Shown: positions 47,030 to 58,971 of the stretch, in pieces | Layout: the number at the start of each line of letters is the position of its first letter | Numbering within the stretch: the first letter of the stretch is position 1 | From: Pachypanchax playfairii | Lineage: Eukaryota > Chordata > Actinopteri > Cyprinodontiformes > Aplocheilidae | Direction of reading: 5' to 3' | DNA length: 64,000 bases | Assembly: GCA_006937955.1 (NCBI GenBank) | Contig: SSNP01000006.1 | Span: 6,413,534-6,477,533 of the forward strand | The notes under the pieces: model-generated | Databases searched by the model: none | What the model was told of the DNA's origin: nothing | What the model saw: only the letters and a program-made list of their open reading frames with translations | Made by a program: the position numbers and the translations under genes

Positions 47030-48753
47030 CTGCAACAACACAACCCAGAGTTCATCAGCAGATGAGTCAGTAAACTCAGATACATCCAGGCATGAAGTTT
47101 GGTCTTTACTACGATTTCTAGTATTGGTGCAACAAAGTTCCACATACATAACAACAGGATTTTATCTAAACAAGCGAGAAAACGACGACCCTCTCCAGAC
47201 GAGGACCTTGACTCCACCCATATCTCCAAACTACAATGTAAAATGTGTCAAATACAGCTGTTACATCAAGGAGCCTTAGAAAACCGTTTCAAACGGTTGA
47301 TTAAGTAGTGAATAAAAACTCAAAACCAGATTGAAAAACCTCTAAAAAAAATGTTGTTCTTCCAGAAAATTCCTCCACTGACTGTAAACTCTTTATCTAG
47401 TTGATTTTAATCAGAGGATGAACTACATGCTTAAAATGTTTAGAGGCTCCACCTGAGAAGAGACTGCTGTTAATAAGATGAACAACAGAAGCCTCAGTAG
47501 TGGGGAAAATTTAATCAAATAACCAATAATCTCCTTGTAGTGAGACACAGGAGTTTGGTTACCATGGTGACCATAACACGCCACTGGCAGCAGGTTTAAC
47601 GCTTCTTTTAATCTTGCTTCTCTTTATACTCCTCACAAAGTTTATACATCAAAAGCAGGCATGTCATCAAAGTCCCAAATTACTGTTTGACCATAAAGAA
47701 GAAATGTAATTTATGTTACATTTCAAAGCAAAACGTTTGATTTAAAATTTCTTCAAAAATACTCTAGTTTATTGGATGTTCTTAGTTGGGTTTTTTTTTA
47801 TTTTTTTTTTATTTTATTTATAGTCAAATGTCTTTCGAAATGTATTACACTCTTAGTTTGACTTTCTGTAAAAAGCTGAAGACACTGTAAAACACACACA
47901 TACGTGGGTGATTCTTCCTTGTTTTCATACATTCAGTGGTCATATTCTATTATTAGGATCGGGGGGGAGAACATATGAATTTCTGCAGATAAACATTTCG
48001 ATGTGTTTTACGTGAGAGTGACTCACGCTGCTGTTTATATTTTCCTGTGTCCCGTGTACATTCTCAGAAATGGATGTTTTCTACTGATGTCTGAATGATT
48101 TTTCTGATTTTGGACCGCAGAAAAAATCATGTGACACATGATGTGCACTCAGGAGCACATGACATATTTAACCAGGCACACACACTTCAGTTGGTCTAAA
48201 CTAAGCTTAGATACAGTTACTGTGAACCAGTTCTTGTATTTCTGTTGGTTTGTTTGGGTTTATTTCCTCTCAGTGTGACTCTACCAGATACAGTAATCTC
48301 AAAGCTGCATTAGAGCTGGAGCACAATTTTAAAAAGCAGAAACATTTTTTTTTTTTTCAAAATAATACATAATACGGTTTTAGAAAGTCTATCACTGCAT
48401 GAACTTCTGCACTTCGCTTTTTCTGACATCACGGCAGCGGCTGCGTGCTGAGAAAAGCTCGGTGAACTCTACCTGTCCTCGTCCTCCATGTTTTATTGAT
48501 GGAGCACAGTGCGGCCTTACTGCATGAGGACAACTCCCAGAGTGAGATGTTGATTTGGAGGGAGCAGGTGAGGCCGCTGGATGGAAAAGCCACAACCAAG
48601 AGGTATCACATGTAAAAAAAATGTATATGACCATGATACAGAGACTTCAACACGTTTTATAGTTGCTCTCATATTTGTATACTTGACAACGATGCATTTA
48701 ATCTGTGTTCAAAGTTTCTCGTAAATCATTTGTACAGCAAAGTAAAATAGATG

Positions 48754-48790
<37 letters not shown>

Positions 48791-51700
48791 CTGAATATTC
48801 TCAGTCAGCACTCAGGTCACAAGTACTTCTGAAGATTAACAGGGAAAAAAAAATATCTAAAGCTTTCTATCAGTGTTTCTTTTTAATTCATAAGCTAAAA
48901 CAAATTAAAAAAAAAGAAAGCTAAAGTAAAAGTATGGATATAAATGATCAGAACATGGACTGTAACACTGAAGATGACAGCAGCAAACGTTTGAAACCAT
49001 CCCCCATGTGGAGATATCCACAGCTTTACATCCCTGCAAGTCAGACTGATGTTTGATTCTCTAATCTAATAAAAGGCAAATGTTGGTCCAAGTAAAGAAT
49101 CAGAATCAGGTTGATTTGGCTAAGTATGTTACACCCATAAGGAATATGGCTTTGGTTTACATTTCTACTTGTTGCATATTATTCCAGAAAAACAACATCA
49201 TTAATATCAGAGCACATAGATCCAACCGTGGCTGCACCACGCCGGATCCTGCACTGGAACAACTCTATCAGTCAGGACACCGTCTGCTAGAAAATCCACC
49301 ATGCTTGATCGATGCTAATGTGCAATGCGGTCACGCTCCCAAAACCCACCCCAATGATAAACCACCACAACCCCACAACGGACATTCTTATGCAATACCA
49401 TTGTTGACCTATCGTGTTCTGTAATGGGTAATGAAAAGCCCTCTGACACGAGCTCGTCAAGACCCTGCAACGATCATCCATGATTGTGGCGTAGCAGAGT
49501 CACCATCTAGTGTGAAGGGACCTGAGACAACATACTCTGAGACAGATTACGCAGGTTCAAAGTCTGACTGTATAAACTTTGGAAAAACAAGATGTCCATC
49601 GAGCGTTCGTAAACTTCAGGTTTTAAAAAGACCATTACTTAATTAGATCACCAGGAGGGATTTAGTGGAAGAGACACTCTACTGTAATTAGTAGTTAGGC
49701 TGGCTAAAGGGATTGGCTCTCTGGATTAGAGTGGGTTGGTTTAGACAGTAGACCTGATCCCATCTAACACCAAGACCTTCAAAAACTGTCGCCAACATTT
49801 CCAGTGTCGTTTTAGATTTGCTTTCAGTTCCAATCTTGACTCAGGCAACGTTTAAAACTTTGGGGTTTCATCTCCTGAGCTAGTGTTTACTGATGTCTTG
49901 TACGTTGTCTACATCTGTGTGGTTGCAGCAGGAAGTTGAGTCACGTGACATCATGGGTTCGCTTACTGGCCACGACACAAATAATAGGATCGCAGAAGAT
50001 TCCACAGCTCAGGGAAGAAGCCCGAGGACAGACAGTCTCACTGAAAAGAGACTCGGAGAGGGGAAAGAAAGAAGTCGGACTAAACCGTAGAAATGATCTA
50101 ACCAGCTTCCTCTCTTGATGTTTCTCGTTGTTAGCTCACTCGCACCCTACCAAAGATCTCCATGCATTTTATTCATGCGCCAATGGCTTCCAAAACACCC
50201 ACATCCCATAAAAGGCTTTCACAGCAGCTAGAACTGCCAGCCAATCTCTGTCCTTTATCCCTGCTCTGTGGGTGTGGCTCAGTCCTCTGCTCACATTGCG
50301 TCCCTCCCGTCCTCCGCTTGGATAATAAGATGGGGAGGAGAGGAGGAAAAAAAAAGAGCTTGATGGTGTTTTACAGGGATTTTATTAGAGGGATGGAAAT
50401 GATGAGTAGCAAAGAAAGCAATACTGCCTTTGGTACATCTACACTATTGCATGTAAATCCTTTTTAATGGGATCCAGGGTTCAGAGCTGGGGCAGAGATT
50501 ACCAAGGGAGATCTGGCTCTGGCGTGACCTGCATTTGCCCCTGGGTTCACCCTGTGGTCTGTTTGGGCACAGTCAGCACCAACACTATGCTGAAGAGGCT
50601 GCTGCAGGGATGTGATGAAGTAAAATGTATTCACCCTGGTTTCTCTTAGCTACGTCTTTTTGTTTCCAGGTCTAGTGTTAGTTTGAGTCATTGAGTGTAA
50701 ATGAAACCTCTTCGGATGCCCTAAATCGGACACGTCCTGTGACAGAGACTGATTAACCCTAGAACACTAACGTTGGGTGATTTTCATTGTGCGTACTTTT
50801 ACATAAATTGATGAAAACTGTATTTTATGCAGGATATTGTATCAGGTAAACTATCCCAGACGTTAATGATGGTGTTACCAACGTTAACGTTAGTGTTCTA
50901 GGGTTCAAATACTGGACTAGATGTCTTTATGGTATAAGGACATTTTAAGACAATAAAGAATTTATACCTATAACCATAAAGTTCATAGTGATATGCAAAC
51001 TGTGTTCAGAACGTTTCAACAAAGGAAAAAGAAACTGGTCTTTAGGGGGTTTTAATATGTGTCAAAACATCATCAACCAAATGAATGTAGGGTGAACCAG
51101 GACTGTACAATGAAAAACCATGTAAACGAGGGGGTGGGGGCACATTCAAGGACACTGGGTGAGATGATGAGACCGATATGAACACACACACAGACACAGA
51201 CAAGTCGGGCGGTCACCGACCAATCAGAGCGGTGCAGCCTGAACCCGATGCAGGCGGGTAAACTGGGCCAGAGGTAGAAAGGTTAAGCCAGATCAAGACC
51301 AAGTGTACAGATCAAGTTGGTATCCAAGCGAGTGTGTGTGTGTTCGATAACTCACCATAAGCCCTGCTTTGTTCTAAAACCACACTGTGCCAAACCAGAG
51401 ACTGGCAGCGTGAAACAATGGGATCAGAAAAGGGAGAAATTATTTACCCCCGTCTCCGACCCCCCCCCCCCCCCCNNNNNNNNNNCCCCCCCCCCCCCCC
51501 GTTTGGGGCGCGGTGCGCTCAACATTTAAGTGATAAAAGCTCCTCCGGTCAGACGACGTAATGCTGATAACTTAGATTGCATCAGAGGGAGGTCACTTGG
51601 TGACTCTTTCACACTTTCCCTGACCCCTCCAGCACCTCGCTGCTCCCACCCTGACCCTGCTCAGACCCCCTGATCCAACCATGTGACTGGCACGCACAAT

Positions 51701-54700
51701 AAAAACACTCCTGCATGGAGACTGTACCAGGTTCACCAGAAGTATGTGAACTGTACATAACCTGCCAGGAGACCATCTGCATTACATCAGACCATCATCA
51801 TCTTCTGTTCTCATTTCTTGCCTGATATTTGGACTATTTTAATCTCTGCTCTTTTATATTGTTCTTGTTCATTTTGAGCTGCCGTCCACTTTCCTAATAC
51901 ACTCAGATTATTAAGCACGGTGGAAATTTGGTTTCAGGAGGATTTTAACTCACTGTTTTCAGGGATTTGAAGGTTTTTTGTGATTTTTTTTTTTTTTTGG
52001 ACTGTGTTTGAGAGTTTTGTCATGGTGGGTTTGAAGGGTTTGTGGTAAATAGTCAAACATGTTGGTGTTGTGTTTGTTTGACTTATATGGGGGCGGGGCA
52101 TCACATTAAACAACATTGACAACATTAACCGTATTCGCTCAGTCAAATAACCGTCAAAGACGCGTGTTCGGGCACCAAATAAAGTCTATTAGAATTAAAC
52201 AAGAGTGAGCTATGAATGTATAAAGTTATTTTCCATGTTACATCAGCTGGATTGCAGAGTGGCTTTCTTCGGTGCCGAAAACTTTTCACAAAATCACGTC
52301 TTCACGCCGACGCCGGCGGCTCGTCTTTCTGTCCTAGAGCTCACGCCGTTCAGCAGCACAACATGCAGTTTTTACAGTGTCATGGTGATCATCACATTTC
52401 TCCTGACCTCTAAACCTCGCAGCAGGTCCGGTCACGGTTCAGCTGGGGGTTAACCCCGTCTTACAGAAAGGCTGGTAGATATGGCTGACTAATCCTCCTT
52501 AGTGCAAAAGAACTTGGGACTGTTATGAAGTCCAATTCTTTCTCCCTTCATCCCTCCCTCCTCTTCTACTGTCCCGCCCCCACCTGGCTGAATCCCCCCC
52601 CCCCCATTGGGTAACAATCATTTAGCAAATGGAGCATGTTATTTATTTATTTGTTAATGCTCACAAAACCCTACAGATCAATTCCTATTACAGAGTTTAT
52701 CTGAATGTTTCATTGTTTAATTTCATATAAATGTTCTGAGGATAGAATAAATTATCAGTCATTCGGAATTTTATTTAATCATTTGTTTGTTTATTTTGTA
52801 TTTTTTATTTGTTTGTTTCTAAGGCATCCAGTTTTCTCTTGTATGAATATGTTCATCTTCAAACCCAAAAGGTTGACCTGAAGAATCTTTTTGGAATACG
52901 TTCATTTGATTCTCAAGGAAAATAATAGAAAAGAATTTATTGCCTCTGTATTGATCTTTTTGACATTTAAATGATAAATACACTCATTTGAGTGTGTGAG
53001 CAAAATACCAACGTTTAAATAAATCAAATAAAAATTCACAACATGGTACGTTAGAAAAATAAAATCAATTTTTGGTCCAAACTTGTTCTGTTCAGTAGAG
53101 AAAAAGCAAAAAAAAATAAATAAATTCCCAGAAATAATTAACATTTAAACATGTTTGTGGAATTGCACCGGCTTCTATAGCGAATAGAATTTAGAAATGT
53201 TACATCACTCTAAAAAAAAAAAAATGTAAAAAGCTGAACTTATTCAGTATGTTTAGAATTTATACCTTCAGATATTTATTATTTTGTTTTATTTATATAT
53301 TCATCAATTTACTGAACTTATATCAAAATAAATAAATAAGCTTTGATACGTTTTTACACGTGATGTTAAAAAATGTTTCAAAACCATGTTGTTTTCCATG
53401 AGCAAAACACATTTATCATGTGTTTCACATGTTAATTCTGCATGCTTTTAATTATTTATTTACAACTACATATTTTTATATTTAAAAACTTTTTTTTTTT
53501 ATTTGTAAAAAAAAAAATCATGAGATGTTATCAGCGAGAGCTTCATTCAGAGTTTTAATTGAAATTGATTTTAAACTAATTCAATTCAGATGAATCAGTT
53601 TCTAACTTAATTACAATTAAATTTCCAATTTTTATCATTATTTTTATTCGTTTTTGTGTGTTTTTAGTTGTGATTGTATGGAAGGACCATAAATGTCTCT
53701 GTTTATCATCTTCTAATGCTAAACTTTATTTCGAGTGTGTCCTGCTGTGTTTTGTGACTCGCAGGTTTCACGTGTTGGAAAACGTCTTCAGCTGCAGCTC
53801 AATGGAAAACCAGATGAATACAAGCCGTGTGTGTTACAGATTTCTTATTTCTGATCAAGTGTGGCATCAATGTTGTAAAAACTGAACTCTTCTTGGCTTT
53901 ACGCGCATCTCACTGTGCCAGAAGCTGATGTAGAAACTCAGTCCCTGACGTAATTAAGGACGAAGTCGGCTAGAACTTCATTGCTGTTGTGTTTTTTCTG
54001 ATTATCTAATCAGATGATTAGATAACCCTCACAGGTTTTAAACATTTCCAACGCTGCGTCCAAGAGCTGAAAGCACAAAGGCAGCGTGTGTCCGTCTGTC
54101 CGTCTGTTGAGATCTCTTCCTGTTTCTGTCTCTATTCCGAGTGTCGGGACAATCCTCGTACTGTGCGTCCGCTTCTCTCCCACATCTGGATGACTGCGCG
54201 TCATGGCTGGTCCACTGTGGTCCAGACAAGAGGCCCGACGTTGTCTGTCTGGGCCACCGTGGAGAACAATACACACAACGAGAACATTCACATGTAAATA
54301 CACGTCACTTTGTCTCCTTCATCGTCATCCTGAGAGACAGACAGAGACAGTTGGACTAGTAGGATTGTGATATTAACAGTTTTTTTTTCTAGAAAGTATG
54401 TTTTTTTATTATACTTTTCAGTGGAATAAGTTTAAACATGTTTAAAATACTTTTTTAAACTAGATCACAACTTTAGATAGAAGTTGTGGTTAACATTCGC
54501 TGGGTTCTAACAATGGTTTCACCTCCATGGCAACATAACAGATCTGACTAACCAGTTCTCTCAGAAAAGGTGTCACTGTTCTAAGAAGATCACAGACAGC
54601 TCAGTCATTGATCAGGACATGTTCTGATGGGACAGATTTAGAAAGCAGAGAATCCTGGTGGCGTTTTCCTGGGAAGAGCCTAAAATGTGCAACTGATTCT

Positions 54701-57700
54701 TGGAAAAAAAAAAAAATAGATTCACTCATCTAAACAGACAATGAAGCTTGTACTCGTTGATCTTGTTAGTCTGCAAGTCAGTCTTTAAATATTTAATAGT
54801 TATTTGCTTTCAAAAAGTTTCGTTTTTAATTACATGTGGTAAAATGTTCCTTTTGTCTGTTTGTTGCTTCTTTGTTTTTAGGCTCAATCTACAGTAAAAT
54901 GTGAATAATGCAGAATATAAAAGGCTCATTTATGAAATAATATTCATAAATTGTTGAATTAACTGTTTACTGGATATTAGTTTAATTATAAGATAATATA
55001 TTTATGAAAATATGATGGTAATAATAATAATAAAATTGGCACGTTTCGCCTGCAGTACTTATCTCCTCCACCAGAGGGCAGAACACCTGCAGGATTCAAT
55101 ACTGAAGAGTATTATATTATATTATACAGAGTTGGAGCTTCTAAAATTTGATCCTGTGTTTTGTTATTTGCTTTGATCATGACAGTGTGTTACACTGAAT
55201 CCTTGAAATTGTATTTTATTTAAAATTTTCTCTTTTTTATGTTGTTGTTTTCTTTGTTTTTCTGTGTCTGAATTACGACGTCTTTCCTGCAAACCTGTCA
55301 CGTGCAGTAAATCTTGTTAAATGGTCCATTTTATTCAAACCCTAGTTAAAAGACTGTTTTGTGTCACATCGCCCAGATTTCATCAGAACCTTCTCTGGTT
55401 AAATTGGGTCAATTATTTGATGTACACAGAAAAATGAGTATTAATCAATAGATTAGTCAAACTCACAGACTTTAAAGAGTCTAGAATCCTTTTTAAAATA
55501 AGCTACAAACAAGAAGCTGGATATATGTGCTTCAGGTCACAGGAAACAATCCGTGCTGAGCATGAAAACAACTCAATTCCATTCAAACACACTTTATTTA
55601 ATAATCCCTGAAGGGAAAATAATTAAACTCACGAGTTCAGTTTCAAAATGTTTTTCTTTTCTTAGGTTTGATGCATCAAAACAACTTATTTCTTGTTGTT
55701 TAAAAGATGATCGTTTAGTTTTAAACACATTCAGAAAGTCTCATTGATCAAAGTAAGATTGTTAGATTGATTATGATCTATCGATTTTTGCCTTGTGGCA
55801 GTAATTTGGGCAGATAATTCTTGTACTGTCGAGTGTTTAGTCTCTGTTGTGTTTAGTCTTTTTTTTTTTTTCGCTCTATCGCGTTTCCATTTTTTCAGCT
55901 TAACTAAATTGAGGATTTTATACACAAGCATGTCTTAATATTTAAGCCACTTTTTATCTACGTTTCCTCCATTAGTTGGTTCTGTTCGTTTCATACTTGG
56001 TACGCTGTTGGTGGAGAGGGAATAAGCACGTGGTAGGAAATCCTGGGTGCTGATTGGCTCGTACTAGCACGTTATCATGTATCTGCGCGCTGATTGGTTC
56101 ATACCAGCACATGATTATGTATCTTGGCGCTGATTGGCTCAGATCAGCATGTGATTCTGTATCCTGGGCGCTGATTGGCTGAGCAGAGCGGCAGTAGATT
56201 CTGCTTTGCGTCTCGTCTCGCTCAGAAACAGTCGTAGCATCAAGTGTGTTTAAGGGTTAAAACATATAAAAATAAACATATAGTGTTTACTTTGTGGATT
56301 TTCACTTTATGCGGGGGCTTCAGGAAAGCAACTGCTTCAATCAAGGATAGATTGTTATGTATCGTAATGAAATGTTTACCTCCGCCAAGGAGGTAATGTC
56401 TTCATTGGGGTTTGTATGACTGTTAGCAGGATAACTCAAAAACTAATAAATGGATTTTGATGAAATTATCAGGAAATGTCAGAAATGACCCAAGGAAGAA
56501 TCAATTCGATTTTGGGGATGATCTGGATTACCGTCTGGATCCAGCAATTTTTTTTAAGGATATGGACATAGAACTTTCTACCATATACATAATAATCATA
56601 ATAATGTTTCTACAATATGTCCACTTGGCGGAGGTCTGCGCTCTCCGAGTGCTTTTTAACGAATATTTCTTCAACAGATTTTGATATAGCTCAACTATAA
56701 TTCTGAAAACATTTGCACACACTGGACCCTGACATGCAGGTTCAAGGGAACTGCGTGTCGGAATCAGCGTAAATAAACATTACCATTAACCCTAACCCTA
56801 AACCTGGAGTTTCCGCTCGTTAAAGTGAAGCCATGCTGTCACATGTTTGATTCATAAATCCAGAGTCTGCGTGATAGACAGGTGCGACTGAAAGTCCCGC
56901 CCACTCACCTGCACTTAGTCATGATGTTTTTTAAGCATAAAATAATTCATTACAAGTGAACATGTTGGAATAAGTCCCATTTAAACAAACAGCAACATAA
57001 AACAACAAGAATCAAGTCCTAAATATTGGCCTATTGAAGGTGTTTTTCACCTTTGAGTAAGGAAAATGTTGCATTGCTTTACATGGGACTTCAAACTTAT
57101 ACTGAAACCATATGGGGGGGGTGTTGGACTGCGTCAGCTTCATATTCTGAGTTTTGCTGGCAGATCTAGTTTTTTCTAATCTAGTCAAACACCACTGCCT
57201 TCATCCCTTCATCGTCTTTACCTGCTTGTCAAGGTCACAGAGAGATGGCGTCTGTCTCCAGAGGTGGGTGAGGGGCGGGGTCACACACCTTGGACAGACT
57301 GAATATGAGAAAACACCAGATGCTGGAGGGGCTGGTGCCACATGTTGCCTTGCAGTCAGAAGGTTCTGGGTTTGAAACCAGGCTGGGACCTTCCTGCACG
57401 GAGTCTGCATGTTCTTCCCTTGCATGTGGGTGTTTTCTATAAGAACTCCTGCTTTCTCCCACAGAGATCTGGTGAGGAGCTCCGTCATCCAGAGGGTGAT
57501 TGAAGCAGATCAGCTGCTTCTCCTCATTAGAAGAGAGTCAGCTGAGGTTCAGGCATCTGGTTAGGATTGCATCCTGATTGCCTCTCCATGGAGGTTTTCT
57601 GACCCCCCCGAGCAGACCCAGAACTCGATAGGGGAATAAAATCTAGAGATCCTCCAGGAAGAGCGAATGAGTGTCGCTCGGTTGAGGATGTTAGGGTTTC

Positions 57701-58309
57701 TCACCTGAACCTGTAAGTTAGTTTCGAAGCACAGCTATAGAAATGACGTCTCCCTCATGAAGCCTTTTATTTAATCGTCTTCTGTCGCCAGGTAACATTT
57801 AAACATGTTTAGGATTCTTGAGCTGCAGGTTGAACTGCCGTCTCGTTGAAAGCAGAATTAGTTTAAGTGAAAAATCCCTTTCATCTAAAAAACAAACACA
57901 CATGATCATCTGCACACATCTGTGCACCCCTCAGCAGCTGTGTGCTAAGATCTAACAGGGTGGAGTTCCCTTCAGCTACAGTTGAGGACAGAGTGCAAAC
58001 AAAAACACGGATCCAGAGTCGAGGTGCATGTCAGGGAGGAACTGAAGAGACCAGAGTCTAGTCACCAGACTAATCTCAGGTCCAGTCTTTAAACAGCAAA
58101 GTCTCGTGAAATCAAATGCTTTAAAAAAAGAAAAGTCCTTCATTTTGCAACAACATCGGCCCTTAAGTGTACAACAGCTGCAAGATAAACCGCCGGCGGA
58201 AGTGACACACCTTCACAATAAGAGCCGACACCTCTGCAAACAACCAGCAGTTGCCTGTAAACTGGAATCACGCAGGAAGAAACAGGTCAACAGGCTCCCT
58301 CTGCTAGAG

Positions 58310-58344
<35 letters not shown>

Positions 58345-58936
58345 ACTGTGTTACCCTGTAGCGGGGAGCCCCCTGCTGGGATGGAGGCAGAGCTCAGACC
58401 ATCTGAACATCTACATGTTCACAAGCTGCTGATGCTCAAATCTTTTTTCTTGGAATGTGACACATTCATGAACTTGAACACTGCGGTGTCACGTGATCCA
58501 CTGAACACGAAACACAAGCACCGGAAGTTTAAAACACTGAACAGGAGAGAAATTAACAGGCTGTTTCTGGCGATTTTTGTTGGAAGATAAAAAAGGGTAG
58601 CATTTTAAAAACGTATTAAACTGATTAAAATATTTCGATATCTGTTGGGGTTTTTTACCGGATTTATGTCGTTTCCGGTGGCGAATCGGTAATTAAAGGG
58701 TGGATTTTATCAAACAATCAAACTTCTGACTGACTTTTCGTATTTTATTCAAACAGAAACGCATTTTCAGGCCTCAAAGTAAATATACGTGAAATGTGTC
58801 GGTTTTTACGGGATGTTTTTTCTTCGGTCTTAAACCTGTTAAACTTTTCGGATGGTATTCTAAATTTATTTATGTACAAACCACGTGTTAAAAGTCAAAG
58901 TTGCGTATATCTACACGGTGTTTTGAGCGGGTTGTT

Positions 58937-58971
<35 letters not shown>

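Noticed and set aside
49080..49650. Plus- and minus-strand frames around 49300
   Set aside because: Partly over a LINE-tail fragment, short and mutually overlapping; no family recognised.
56783..56806. Telomere-like CCCTAA units
   Set aside because: Only about three units; common by chance and not evidence of a chromosome end.
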